Source of the DNA: Dermatemys mawii
Taxonomy: Eukaryota; Chordata; Testudines; Dermatemydidae
Reading direction: 5' to 3'
Assembly (NCBI GenBank): GCA_007922305.1
Contig: ML677365.1
Coordinates: 11,195,703-11,259,702, forward strand
DNA length: 64,000 nt
Below the pieces are notes generated by a model. It ran no database searches and was not told the origin of the DNA. It saw only the letters and a program-made list of their open reading frames with translations. Shown piece after piece: positions 34,613 through 48,271 of the stretch. The position numbers were made by a program, and so were the translations under genes. Positions within the stretch are counted from its first letter, which is position 1. Each line of letters begins with the position of its first letter.

Positions 34613-37600
34613 GTAAAACTTGAGATGCATTTTATATGATCTTGCTCAAACTCTGAAAATTTCTTCCAACAATGTGCTGCCATGAATATAATACTATTAA
34701 CGTGTGTTAAAACCCAGGTACCAGATATGAATAAGCTTTTAGACAGAAGGATCTTGTTTTTTGGAGAATCAATCCATTTGTTTTTTCTATTTAAACAAAA
34801 ACATTTTCTTCTAAACATAACCAAAGACAGACTCAAAACCAGTGAGCCAACAAGCTTGTATTAGGTGCACTTACTGGAATGTTTATTATCAGTTTCTAAA
34901 TGTTAATCCAAGAATATTGAGAGGATAGCACAGTGTTCAACTCTCTCATTTTAATATGGAGGGTGAAGAGAAGACATTGCAAAGTGGTCCAGGGGCTTCC
35001 ATCTCTTGAAAAACATCAGAAGAATGTTAGGACATTAGAATAGCTGGTACAACCTGAACCATTCCAAACATAAATAATTTGTTCTTCAAAAAGTAATTTT
35101 TTCAATCCCCAAGAAGTAACCTCTGGTCAGCATGATTTGACAGCATCCTGAGCGAGTCTGAACTCTGTCAGCAGCAATAAAAATCTCAGCTTTTCGCTCA
35201 ACTTGATGAAAGAAACCTGAACAAGGAGTTCCTGAAAACATGCCCCAAAGTTCCTCCTCCAGCACATCACTGGCTTTCCCCGGAGTGACAGAACTGCTTT
35301 TCAAATTGCACTAGTCCACCAACTTTACAGTGGACAAAACTGTAAATACCAAATCATTGTCTTCCGTCAGTGTGAAAACATGGAGTGTTGAAACATGGAA
35401 GATGAGGCCAGCTGATGGGAGTCAAATGGTAACATCAATACATCAATGAGAAGGAATACAAAAAATACCTTTATGGTTTCTTATTTTCCATTTTTTGGCT
35501 TTTTCCTCAGGGCCAGGAGGCCAAGATTCCACTCAACCACCATCTGGCTACCAAGTTTATAATATTCCTTACAGAATGGGAACCTCACAAGCTAAGACAA
35601 TATGGTGGAGTCATGACATCCAGAATTTATGAAACAGAGCTTCTGGCTCATTCTGGCAACTCCAAGGATGCTTTAGATTTTTTTTCCTACTACGTTATCT
35701 CTCCCAAGCTAGAAACATGTGACACGATTCTATGACTCTCTTTTACTGAACTCACTTTGGTTCTCTGTTAATCCTGATTTCAAATGGTCATCAATTTTCA
35801 CTGGTGAGTAAATCAAAGCTAGCCTTCCTCCTCCCCCTGGAATTTCAGCATAATATCTTCATCACGCAGTTCCCACCAATATGGGAAGCAACAGCCAAGC
35901 CAGGCAGTTAAATTCCGGTCTCCTGCTGCTTGGGAGCATATAGAAATACATTGTAAGATAAGTATCTTAAAATCATAATGCACACTCCTAGCGACAAGTG
36001 ATTGGCAGTCAGACACACACCACCATATTTGTTCAGTAAGTGGAAAAACTTAAATATCGTTCATGCTTACCATTCTGATAAATAATATCAATCTAATACT
36101 TAAAGAAAACTATTCTCTCTTTAGACTATGGTGGTGCTCTGTTAAGTTTAACAGAATCATTTTTTGCAATTCTCATTTGTCCAAACGTTAGATTTTCAAC
36201 AGCTTAACTCAGATGCCAACTTGTAGATATTCGTTACCTTGCAAGCACACCATAAACGTCTCAGATATATCTGTTTTATGCATACTAATGATAGTGTAAA
36301 TGTTTCTTAAGTTTTGATAAATTTGGACAGTTTGAGAGATACTCCATATACTTTTAATGAGCAATATTAGTGGAACCAGTTATCTCAAACAAGTGAAAAC
36401 TTTTTAAGTGCACCTAGTGTACAACAATTTAACGAGATGCGGTAGGAAAGAGAGGTTCTCTTTTGACACCATTAATCCACTCCAATCTGATGTAATTGAG
36501 CTTAACAGAAAGAATAAGGATGTATTGTAAAAAACACACACATGGATTTATTTTAAATGAGCAAGTTCTTCCTGCAGCAACTTACTTTTAACACAAGTTG
36601 CATCAGGGGATCTGGTAGGAAGGAAACATTTTTATTAATTTTTTCCCTTATCTGTGAGAAGAATGTTTTTTTTTTTTTTTTCATTTATGTTCTTTGCCTG
36701 CAGGTAGCAGACCAGGAGAATCGTATAGTAGAAATTTTTCCTTTGATTAATTTCTTCCCATGTGTTATGTTATTTCGTATATATAATTGATTTCAGGTTT
36801 TGCTCGTAGCTGTACATCTTTTTTATATCTGTACCACTGCCTTCCTTCAATCAAGAAAGTTGAAGGAAATTACCTGAATTTTGTTAAGTTTATTAAAAAA
36901 GAGCTCTGTGAATATTTAAATTGAGTTTTGAAATGCTAATACAAGAAAGATATTAGAGAATTTTAATGGTGGGTTCAATTTGACCCACAGACAATTGTAG
37001 AAAGGGTCAAATTTTATTCAAATTATTTCTTTATAGTAAAAAATATGAACCCTTTGATTTTATAAAAATGGATTAATATTCTTCACTGCTAGATCTTTGG
37101 CACTTTGGTTCATGACAGTATTAACTCTGCTTGTGCATAAACTTTTCAAAGATCTTTAGATGTTCTAGAAATTTGGAGCTTCACTTTCGTCTTGTCTTCC
37201 TTTCTCTTACTATTATCCACAAGGCCAGAAAGAAACTAGTGAATGACTATTATTATTTCCTTCTTAGAGCCTAGGTCAGGATATTTGCTAACAAATGAAA
37301 GTGTTGAGAGGCTGTGGTTCCAAAATATGCATGAATGTTTAAAGATATATGGATTTCCACAAGTTAATCTTTAGAACTCAAGTTTCAATTCTATGGAAAA
37401 GTATGTGTTGTAATACATTTCTAATCAAATTCCTTTTTAAGTGGTCTCCTTCCAAAAGTGCACACTTTGATCCTTTCAATAGCAATAAGTGATTGTCTTT
37501 ATTGTTCTTGATCAGAAGACCATCTGGACTGAGTTCACATAATTGCGTTCAAAAAAAGGAATGTCGCATAGAGTGTATTAACAATCAAAAGCATAAAATA

Positions 37601-38172
37601 GAACATTTCTTATATTGGGCTTCTAGAATTAGAGTCACAGCTCTTTCTTGTGACATTAAAGGCCACATCAGCCATTTTACTTTAAAAGGCATTATTAGAT
37701 TTCACAACATTATGTGCAACTTGGTCATGTCCTTTGAAAAACATAACAGCTATAGTTAGAACATCTGTCTAAAACCTAAATACATCTCCAAACTTTCAGC
37801 TCCTTTTGTTTCTGACATTAAACTAATGGTCTATGTTTTGGCCACTTCCAAACTATTATTTACTACTGTTATGATGTTCCTGAGAGGGTTTTACAGTTTG
37901 TACAGAACTATCTGATCAGGGTTCCTATCCTTACCACACTTTCAACATACATCTATTTTCCTTGCACTAGCTCTTGCATAAATTGAATTAGGGACAGGTA
38001 AAAAGTGATGAGCATCACTAGAAAAGCAGAATGAACCTGACCCTGCATTAATGAAACTGCTTCTCTACACCCACCAATAATGGGATTTTCTAAAGCACCT
38101 CAGCAGCTTAGGCACATAAAGACAAAATTTCAAAGGTATTTAGGCATCTAAGATAAAGACAGGCACCTAGGA

Positions 38173-38980
38173 TAGGGTTGCCAGGCATCCAGTTTTCAAC
38201 CGGAATACTCAGGCAAGAAGAAACTCTGGCACCTCCAATTGACACCGCTGACCAGGCCATTAAAAGTCCGGTCAGTGGTGCAGCAGGGGCATGGGGCTTA
38301 GTCAGGTTCCCTGCCTGCTCTAGCTCTGCGCGGCTGCCAGAAGCAATCACCAGGTCCCTGCAGCCCCATGACTAATGAGGCTCGTGACCAATGGGAGCTG
38401 TAAGGGCAGTGCCTGCAGGCGCAAGGGCAGCGTGCCAAGTCTCCCTTGATGCCTATATATATAGGGGCTGCAGGGACCTAGCGGCCACTTCTTGGGAACC
38501 ACGGTAAGTGCCACCAGGACCCCTTGCACCTTGCCCACACCCCAACCCCCTCCTGTACCCCAAAACCATCCCTGACTCCACCCCATAGCCTACACCACCC
38601 GCTTCCCAACCTCCTGCCCCAGCCCAGAGCCCACTCCTTCACTCCAAACCCCTCATCTCCAGACCTACTCCAGAGCCCATACCACCAGCCGGAGCCTTCA
38701 CTGCTCCCTGCACCCCAGCTGCCTGCCTCATCCCAGAGCCACCCGCTACATCCCAAACTTCTCATTCTCGGCCCCATCCCAGAATCCACACCCCCAGCCG
38801 GAGCCCTCACCTCTCCCACATTCCGAACCTCTCAGCCCCAGCCCTAAGCCCTCTCCAGTATCCCAAACCCTCATCACTGGCCCCACCCCAGAGCCTGAAC
38901 CCCTAGCTGGAGTCCTCACCACCACATCCCCACTCCCTGCCCCAACCAGAAGCCCTCTCCCTCTCTCTGAACTCCTTATT
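38173..38980. mobile_element. GC-rich transposon, related to 14.1 kb, ends at a gap
   Basis: Starts tagggttgccaggcatcc, the same terminus type as 14114. The body has gaccaggccattaaaagtcc and accaatgggagctg, then a long C-rich tandem stretch (ccccagcccagagccc type) to the ten Ns at 38981-38990. The right terminus is not seen, so the copy is cut by the gap or by divergence. Confidence 0.6.
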
Positions 38981-38990
38981 NNNNNNNNNN
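38981..38990. other. Assembly gap (10 N)
   Basis: Ten undetermined bases at the end of a C-rich tandem repeat, a typical place for assembly failure. Confidence 0.99.
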
Positions 38991-39005
38991 GATTATATTG
39001 CAAAT

Positions 39006-39158
39006 TAGGAGTCTAATCTACTTAAGTGCTTTTGAAAATACCCCTAGGCTGAAACCTTCCTCTTTAGGTGCTTAAATACCTTTGGCAATATTCTCTTCAA
39101 CTCTCCTTGACTTCTATGGAGTTAGGAGCCTAACCTGATTAAGCACTTTTGAAAATAC
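39006..39158. repeat. Dispersed repeat with internal direct copies
   Basis: taggagtctaat..cttaag..gcttttgaaaatacc (39007-39042) recurs as ttaggagcctaac..cttttgaaaatacc (39121-39158). The unit belongs to the same broad 'cctaa...aagtgctttgaaaat' repeat group seen at 38.09-38.17 kb. Confidence 0.55.
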
Positions 39159-39165
39159 CACATAA

Positions 39166-41629
39166 AGTTATGCCTGCCTAGTAAACTGGAATAAAGTTTG
39201 AAAGACATATGTGTAGTTAAATACTTCATTATGATCATATTTATGTTTAAATCCATTTTCTGCCCATGCCCACTTTCTTAACCTGTGCTCTTGTGAAGTA
39301 GGCAGTGTAAACCCAGGGGTTTTGATACTTACAAAAGACAAGTTACTTGTACCCAAATGCAGCCTGTTTACAAACAACTCCACACAAGAAACAATTTTAT
39401 ACTCCACACAAGACTTTCATGCTCAAGGCTTAAACAGCTAATGATTAGTACAAGATTTTCTGATAAACAATAAATTGCCTAACCAAAAAAAGAGACTGCT
39501 CTTCAGAACATACAGTATTAAGTTGTGATATATTACAAAAAGACAAAAAAAATGTTATACCAAAATGTTATGTTACTGTGCTCATTAAAAAGCAAGACAA
39601 TAAAACAAACAATTGATATCAAAATTGGCATCATTACATTGAGCACACTCTGAAATACTCCCAGTGGGGGACAGTGGTACACAAGAGTGAATTTCAACCA
39701 GATTTTTTAAATTATTAGTGGCCTCCATCTGAGAGACTAAAGGAGCCAGTTCAGCAAATGTTCCCCTAATTCCTAACTTCACAATTCTAATACTGTTTTC
39801 TCAATTACTGCCCACCTACATCACTAGTTTATCCCATTAGCTATGTACTCTTGTCTGTTGTCAGCAGTCGTGGGCTATAGCTAGACAGTGAATGGGCTTC
39901 AGCAGACACTCAATGTGCAAAGTGGGTGCAGGAAACATTCAAAATTGCATCTCCTTGTACTCCCTGAATGCAACACCTGCTGCAAACTATAGCTAATGAA
40001 ATGTTCATTAGCTGGATACAATTTTAAAAGGGATCTTCTTAAAGATAAAGAGGTGGCATAAGTGAAGGGCTTAAGTTCACCTGTGGCTGCCATTATAAAA
40101 GCCTTCATTTGGGAGCTCAAGAATAAATAGTGCTCACAGGGACGGTAGCAGCTTAGGCCTTCTTTATTCAACGGTTGCCCTAATTTAAGCCTCCTCTACA
40201 ATGGCCCACATGGGACACTGAAGCAGCATGGTGTAGGATTTACCCTATTTCTCTTCCTGCTGCCCTTGCACTGCCCTAGAATGCTCCCTGCACTGGGTCC
40301 TCCTGAGGGAAGCGAAAGCAAGGCATACAGACAGCAAAACTGACTGTGGTTCCTGTAGAAGGCATCCTATGCTAGGAATAACGTGAGAGATGGTTTTATC
40401 AAACGTTTGCACCAATTTAGACAGTGCAAAAGGACCACCGGGGAGAGGGAAATATTCTGTTTGCCTATAGAGAGACATTCCCCTCAGATTATATAGTGTG
40501 ATATATTTGATAAGTTTTAAAGTTGATTTCTATTCTTGTATTATTTTAACAGTGTTTTTTGTACAAAATAAATATTTGAGCACAGAACACTGGCAGCAAT
40601 GACACTGCCTAATTTACCCCATGCTACACAGGCTAGATTTGCTGTCAATATTAGCCCTTTCAGGACATGCAGCACTGGGAGTTTTCACCTTGCACCTTCT
40701 GGACACATAGCATTATGGCACATGTTATTAAACATTTTGTGTGCCTTAACCTAATCACTCAAAAAACTTAAACATATAGGTAATATGTTGGATGACTTAT
40801 GTCCAGGAAGGTAGGTTTTTTGTTTTTTTACAGTCAGTATCATTTGGCAAGTACTGCTGTAGCAAAGCATTCTCCCCTCGCACCAGCTCAGACAGGAGAT
40901 ATCGACTAGGTTGGATTCTGTCTTACATATGCCCAGGTGATTCTTTCAGCATAAAGTTATCTGAGAGACTGAATGCTGCAAAAGGGTGATGGTCATTCTG
41001 TATCTCACATCAATGGAGTCTTATGGACAGCTTATGTACCAACCACAAACCTTTACAAAAGATCACAGAAGTTGTGAGTGACAGAGATACTAGTCTTAGC
41101 TAATCATCTCTCTCACTCACCTGCTAGAGAAAAAAAAAATGATGCGTACAGGAGCACTTTGAAGCCACTAATGATGTTGCTGCTGTACATTTAATGGACA
41201 GCATGTTAGCTACGATGAAAGAGGAACCTCACATCAAGTACATTAAGGGATCAGAGGAATACATACTCATTACTCACTGCAATTTTACATCCCCAGTTTA
41301 AAGACACAATACCCACTTTTCTCTGATGAAGCAAAGGTATCCTGAACTATTATAAAAAGACTAATGTTTTTAGTCTAAGTGGATGGAGTCCACCTGAGGG
41401 TTCTCATGTTTTCCTGAGGAACCCAGGTGTAGGGTCAGATGGGCTAGTGACCTGCCACCCAAACCCAACTGCTATAAAAGCCACAAATGTGTTTGCCTGA
41501 ATTGCCTGATTTGCAACCTGTAAAAATTAATCTCATAAGAAGGGGATCTTCTACATATCAGAACAGTAATGTGCTAACCCCGAATAAAAAAAGCTCAAAA
41601 GAGCTGCTTCTCAGAGAAACGTCCAGATA
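39166..41629. other. Intronic sequence, no gene recognised
   Basis: No repeat family or coding signal supported. Confidence 0.45.
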
Positions 41630-43890
41630 AAGATATCAATCACTGGCCTCACTGAAACCCACCTTAAACATGGCAGTGAGGCAAAACTAAACAACTACTA
41701 TCTTATACGGGCAGATGCTTCCAATACAAGAAAAAGAAGTGGAATTTCTCCTTAAACATTATATCTTTAAATTGATCTCATCACTTACACCAATTTCCAG
41801 TCACCTACTTAATAATGAGCTTCAGCATAACCACAGAATATGGAAAATTATTATTTTGTGTGCTCCAACTAACAAAGCTTCTGAGGAAACAAGGCAGACT
41901 TCTATAATCAACTCTGCTCTTTTCTTTCAATTATCTCGAATCACAGCACTACTGAATAATCCCCGAACCAACAAGAGGTGATGCCATTTTAGATGTTGTA
42001 TTGGTAGGTAGAGGGAACCTAATAGAAAAACTGATTGTAGAGAACAACATTGGTTCATGAGTTTATCCTTCCATTTAATCTGAATTCACAAAAATAGATC
42101 GGCAAGGAGGGTCACTGCAAGGCCGAACTTTAAAAAATTAAGGGAATCACTTAGGGAAGTAGACTGGCCTGAAGAACAAAAGGATCTGAATGGGGAGGAG
42201 GCCTGGAATTTCTTTAGGTCAAAATTGCAGAAACACCACAAATAACGGGAAAAATAATTTGTAGGAAAGAATTGTAGACCAAACTGGCTGAACAAGCATC
42301 TCAAACAGGTTAAGAGAAATCAAAGGCTACAAAAGATGGAAGAAGGAATGGATCAGCAAGGATCTCTTGGAGATCAGAAAGTGTAAGGAAACAGTGAGAA
42401 CTGCCAAAAACCAAGCAGAACTGGACCTTGAAAGAACATTTAAACCAAAAGTAAAGATTCTTTAGCCATATGAACATAAAAAGAAAACTAGGAAAGAAGC
42501 AGGGCCACCAAGCACTAAGGTGTGGTGGAGATTAAAGATAATCTACATATAGCGCAACACTTAAATACTTTGCCTCAGTTTTTAATAAGGGTAATAAGGA
42601 ATTTGGGAGCATGACAGAGTGGCTTACGTGAGGAAGGATACGGAAGTAGAAATTATCACATCCAAGATGGAAGCCAAACTCACACAGCTAAATGGGAGCA
42701 AACGGGGGCGGGGGGGAGGGGCTGGATAATCTCCATCCAAGAATACTAAAGGAACTGGGACATGAAATTGCAAGCCCAATAGCAAGGACTTGTAATGAAT
42801 CCACAAACTCAACGGTGGAAAACTGCAGATAGAGCCCTATAGTTAAGAAAGGAAAATAAAGTGATCTGGGAAACTACAGGCCTGTTAGTTTGACCTCTAT
42901 TGTAAGCAAGGTCTTAGAACAAATTTGAAAGAGATAAGAATATAGTCGAAAATGGTAACTCGGATAAAATATAATACTGGTTTTACAAAAGACAGATCAT
43001 GCCAAATCAACCTGATTTCCTTCTTTGAAAATAAAATACAGTAGATCTAATCTATCTGTATTCCAGTAAAGCATTTGATGCAATTCCACATGGGAAATTA
43101 TTAGTTAACTGGAGAAGATGCGAATTAATACAAGAACAAAAAGCGGGTGAGGGAGTGGTTACAGGGGAGACTACAATGGACATGCTGAAAGGTGAACTGT
43201 CAGGCTGGAGGGAAGTTACTAATGGAGGTCCTCAAGGATCAATCTTGGGACTAATTTTATTAAACATTTTCATTAATGGCCTTGGCACCAAAATTGGGAG
43301 TGCACAAATAGAATTTGCACACGACACAAAGTTGGGAGCTACTGCCAATATGGAGGAGGACCGGAATATCATACAAGGAGATCTGGGTGACTTGAAACTG
43401 GAGTAATAGATATGGGATGAAATTTAATAATGTAAAGTGCAAGGTCATGCACTTAGGGACTAACAACAATAATTTTTGCTATGGCAGATGGCTTATCTGC
43501 AACTATTATTAACAAATATCTTCAATGGTAGGAGATGGTACACTAGAGGGGTAGGGCTTTGAGTTACTACAGAGAATTATTTCCAAGGTATGTGGTGGAT
43601 GGATCTTGCCCATGTGCTCAGGGTCTAACTGATCACCACATTTGGGGACAAGAAGGTATTTTCCCATATTGGCAGAGTCCCTGAGAGTTTTTTGCCTTCC
43701 TCTACAACGTGGGGCACATGTCACTTATTGGTTTGAAATAAAGAAAATGGTGGATTCTATGTAACTTGAAGCCTTTAAATCACCTTTTGAGGACTATTAC
43801 AGGAGTGGTTAAGTGAGGTTCTGTGGCCTACGATGTGCAGGTCATTCTAGGTGATCATGATGGTCCCTTCTGTCCACAAAGTTCTTGAGT
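41630..43890 (+). mobile_element. CR1-like LINE, degenerate ORF2 and 3' end
   Basis: 41635-41700 reads ISITGLTETHL, the endonuclease TETW-type motif. Around 42300 lies the lysine-rich linker. 42870-42925 gives the NYRPVSLTS-type block, and frame 43155-43406 reads VTNGGPQGSILGLILLNIFINGL then EFAHDTKLGATANMEEDR. The catalytic FADD is FAHD (43314-43325), so the enzyme is dead even where the frame is open. 43530-43890 is a CR1-type 3' region ending atgatggtcccttctgtcc. About 2.2 kb in one orientation, with many stops. Confidence 0.78.
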
Positions 43891-44069
43891 CACTCTCCTC
43901 TGCAACTTTAATAATACTGTTGATAACTAAGGGGAGCACGATATCTTAAACCACAATGGCAACTGCCTTTAACAGTTGTATGTTTCTCATGAGCTTGTTG
44001 TTATAAACACCTGGTTTTACAGGAAATTAATTCACCAATTTATCTGGTTGAACAAAGATGATGATTAAT

Positions 44070-45040
44070 TAATTTTTTGTCATTCGAAATCTTCCATCAG
44101 CAACTGAAGAACCTATCAGTCTGCCAATCTCAGTAATACCAATCACAAATTAGTCTCTCGGAATTTTCATCATAGACTTTAAGGTAACAAGAGACCACTG
44201 GACCAGCTATCTTTTGTGGCTGCAGATACTGTTATTATTTTATCACTCTGGAAATGTACAAGCTGCAAATGAGACTGCTGATGATGTGTTGCCATCCCAA
44301 AACTTTTCAATGTCATCATGACCAGACACCAAGTAAATGCATTTTAGGCATACACCTTGAAAAGAACCTCACCAATGTCAGTTTTGTAAACATAGCACAG
44401 TCAAATCAATGAACAAGCTACCTACAGTACTTAAAACCCTGGAAAGCTCTGTGGCAAAACTTGGCCTTAAAATTAGTTGAGGTTAAATCAAAATCCTTCC
44501 ATTCAGAAATTTCAAAACATGCTGAGGTCTCTAGCATCTTGATAAACAACCACCCTGTTGAGTTTGTCCATAATTTTACTGATCTTTGCTTTGTTGTCTA
44601 TAACATGACAGCACTGAGAAAGAACATTAAAATCACACTGCAAAATGTCTTTTGTTAGCTGAACACCCTGATAAACAGAGAGACAAAGCTGAGAATATCT
44701 AATGCTTTGGTAGTCTTAATTCCAACATATGGGACTAAAACACAGCTCTTCACTATCAAGTTGGACATCATTCAGATGAAACATCTTCAAATGATTGAAA
44801 ACATCAAATGGTGTGAATTCAAGATGAATTAAGAGATCCATTTTCAAATTAAACAGGTACCACTTTCTCAGTTTCCCAACGTCCTCTACGGTGATTTGGT
44901 GAATCTACTCCGAATTGCCCACAACCTGCAAGAATTGTTTTTGAACTTAACCCAATGAAAGAAGAATGGAAAAGATGCCTCCCTCTCCCCCAGAAGACTA
45001 GAACATGATGGCTGGACAATATCTGTCATCCTACCTTGTA
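44070..45040 (+). mobile_element. Non-LTR retrotransposon RT C-terminal remnant
   Basis: Frames read VKSKSFHSEISKHAEVSS, EFVHNFTDL, ETKLRISNALVVLIPTYGTKTQL and ALYGDL-like text, the order of the region after the catalytic site in LINEs whose C-terminus has the LLYGCETW and YGEL motifs. It is a different clade from the CR1 element upstream. Heavily mutated. Confidence 0.5.
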
Positions 45041-47967
45041 ACATGCCAGTTTTGGCTCAGGACAGGACTGAACATCATGCAAGTGTATCAATATGTTCGG
45101 TAACCTCTCTGTTGTCTAAGTAATACCATGAGAACTAACCTATCTTTGTATGTGGTTGCTCTGCTTTTGTTTATAACTATTTTCATCTTCTCTTTGTCCC
45201 TATCAAGCAGCCTCTCATCTCTGTATGTCATTTCTGCAATAAAATAAAGGGAGGGAGTGGACATACAGATACTGAATTCAAATTCCAAAATATACCAGCG
45301 AACTCATAACTTCTCTCTCAAATTTTTATTCCTCTTCCCGTTTCCTTCTTTATATGTCTTTGCCTTGATGCATTACACAATGCTGCAGGACAAATGTACC
45401 TCATACAGTTCTTCAATACAGCCCACAGCTGACTCCTCTGCAATATGGAGGTGTGAACTACTGGTCTTTATGTGTGGCACTCCAACTTGATCCAGCTTAG
45501 AGTCCAAACTCTAAATTCATCCTTAACTCAGTGACATTGTTAAGGGAAGAGATTAAATACAGTAGAAGTTCTGACAGACAGGCACTCTGAGGAACCTCAT
45601 GCTTAAATAACTGGTAGTTCTAAAAAGACCACAAAGGACAATTAAAATAATGAAATAAGTTAGACTCTGAGGTCCTTAATCTGTTCTTACCCTAACAGAC
45701 CCCAGCTGAAATCAATGGTAGTCTGTCTGAGTAAGGAACTCACCATATTGCTAATTAATAAAATAATAGCAATACTCAATACTTACTACCATTTGTCACA
45801 ATAGCGTCAAGGAGTTTGGGGTTGTTAGGTTTTTTATTGAGTCTTGTAAGGCAAGACTCAATTTAAACTATTAGTGGCTTTATTTTATCAGCAGCTCAAA
45901 AATTGTCAGCTTTTCTCTGCAGTTCAGCACGAAATATAATACTAGTATGCTATACTGTGAGTCTCAAAGTGATAAAACTTCATTATTTTTTCAATATATG
46001 CTACTGTGCAGTTGTTAATACATTCTGATTAATACTAATAATTTATGTTAAGAATTGTAGTTCATTTAAAGTACATTTGGTGATGCAAAATATTTGCATG
46101 TATTATGTTTATTCACTAACTGCTTCACACTTTGTCTCCTCTCCCCCAATCATTAGTGATTTTTTTTTTCCTTTAAGTCAACGGGACTGAATCCACTTAT
46201 ATCAGATTCGAATTGGGCACACAGTGTTTAAAGACCCAACTATTCAATTTTTAATCCTGTTAGGTAGTATTTAGTCACATGAATAGGTCTGGTCCAATTG
46301 AACTACGAATAAAAAATACATTATGTGAAACTCTGACTACCACTTAGGATAAAACTAATGCTGGTCACTAACAGCATCAGATGCCCAAAAAAGCCACAGA
46401 AGTAGCAGCTTCTCATTACGTTACCCAACCAATAGGGGAAATTACAATTTCATACTAGCAGACTTGTTTCCGTATCTTTTTCTTAACTCTGTTTTTTGAA
46501 CAGCTGAGGGTGTATTTCCCTAGCTGAGGGTGCATTATCCACAATAAATCATGTACTAATAGTGATTATTCTGAAAGAAAACTCATATTGTTGCATTTTG
46601 GTGTCCCAGGTACGTATACATTTTTGTTCCTATACCGTTTTGCACTCTCAGTGTCATTATTTTCAGCTCATTTGATTTTCCTCAAATTTCTAACTCAATC
46701 TCTTTCTAGCAAAGCAAGGAAACCTTACAAAGGAACCAACAGAAATTACATATGCTAAACACCCTTGATTTTGCTAAAAACTGCACTAAACTGCATAAAA
46801 TTAAACTGTTTTTCTACTAGGGAATCTAGCATCTCTTTCTCCCTTCTGTTCTCAGTGCAGGAGATACGACAATGGCTTTTTGCCTACCCTCACATTCCCC
46901 CTAACATCCCATTTTACATCAAATATAAATGAACCAATCTCATTCCACTATGATCCTTAATATGTGCGAGTTCACTATCTCCACCTATTACTAATTACAG
47001 ATATATATGACATACAGAAAAAAAATTAAACAAAACATTTTCCTACCCTCAAAAATATCAATTTCAAATAATGAATGGAGGTTTTAGTGATTTCATATAA
47101 ACCAATTTGCTCATTTGTAGTACCGAGGCAATAGTTGCCACATATATCTGCTGAATGTGAGTTACTCTTCTTCCATGTTTGAACCAACTGAGATTTGTAT
47201 ACTGTCCTTATCCCTAACCTACTTTATCATGACAACCTCAGGATTCTTCCTCTCACTGCTGAGTAGTCTCACTTGCGTATGCCAGTGCTTTTCCATTGAT
47301 CAACTGCCAGTATGCACTTACCTTTCACTGTCTCATAACACAACACACACACAGTTTCATGATGCTGCACATCTCAGTTTCTTGCAAATTTGAATTACGA
47401 GCACTTCTGCATGCAGCACTAAAGCTAAGTCACTAATTCAATCCTAAATTAGCAATTATAAGAAAATGAGAGAAACCTAACAAAATCTATATAATGCTAT
47501 TTTTAATACACTTAAGGTAAGAAGGAAGAAGTCTTCTGTATTCCCATTTAATTTATTAATATAAAAGAATACTACTAATGTATCTTGATCTGAATGAACT
47601 AATCATTTAAAAAATCACATACAGATCCTTTTATGTTTATATTTTAAATAAAGTATGAAGTTTCTATTTCATATTTATAATGAAATGGTTTTTCATATGT
47701 ATGTTGCCTTCATTTATTTTTAAAAATTTAGTGTAGTGTTTAATGCCTTAATATTACTTAATAATTTTATAAAGTTTGCTGTATTGTTTTACTTCACATC
47801 AGACATTATAGTATCTCTATATAGAATAACTTTTAATGATCTGTTCTTATAAAAATAGATTAATATAAATAGTGACAGTTATACTTGTAAATGCCATGTG
47901 GAATGATAAAACTGCCCTCTTCCTCCACTTTGATATCACAGAATTAAGGCCAGGTACATTATGCCAA
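45041..47967. other. Intronic sequence, no gene recognised
   Basis: AT-rich; a small inverted repeat gagtcttgtaagg/aaggcaagactcaa is at 45838-45861. No feature supported. Confidence 0.45.
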
Positions 47968-47969
47968 TA

Positions 47970-48269
47970 CAGTGAACTCTCGATTATCCAGGATTGGGTT
48001 AACCAGAAAGTGGAGTAACCAGGATGTCAAAAAAAAAAAAAATATGCGTAACTCGCAGGGCCGGCTCTGGCTTTGTTGCTGCCCCAAACCCCCCCCAAAA
48101 AAACCCAACAGTGCACAGGGCAGCTAGTGAATCAACATCCCCTCCCCCCGGCACAGAGTGGCTGGTGAACCACTCCACCCCCATAGTTCCTATAGATGGT
48201 GATTATCCAGGATTTTATTAACCAGGCTTAATTTTTCCCCTATCATCCTAGATAATCGAGAGTCTACTG
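47970..48269. mobile_element. Tigger-type MITE with TA target duplication
   Basis: Ends CAGTGAACTCTCGATTATCC and GATAATCGAGAGTCTACTG are inverted and flanked by TA at 47968-47969 and 48270-48271. Subterminal ggattgggttaaccag and ggattttattaaccagg are also paired. Interrupted by the hAT-like fragment at 48056. Confidence 0.85.
48056..48160. mobile_element. hAT fragment nested in the Tigger MITE
   Basis: CAGGGCCGGCTCTGGC, a typical hAT left end, follows a poly-A and is followed by ttgctgccccaaacc and poly-C/poly-A. The right end is unclear (about 48120-48160). Confidence 0.6.
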
Positions 48270-48271
48270 TA

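Larger units (their letters stand above)
32747..38172. other. AT-rich intronic sequence, no gene recognised
   Basis: Apart from microsatellites and one fold-back repeat listed separately, no family was recognised. A poly-T of 15 is at 36667-36681. Confidence 0.45.
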
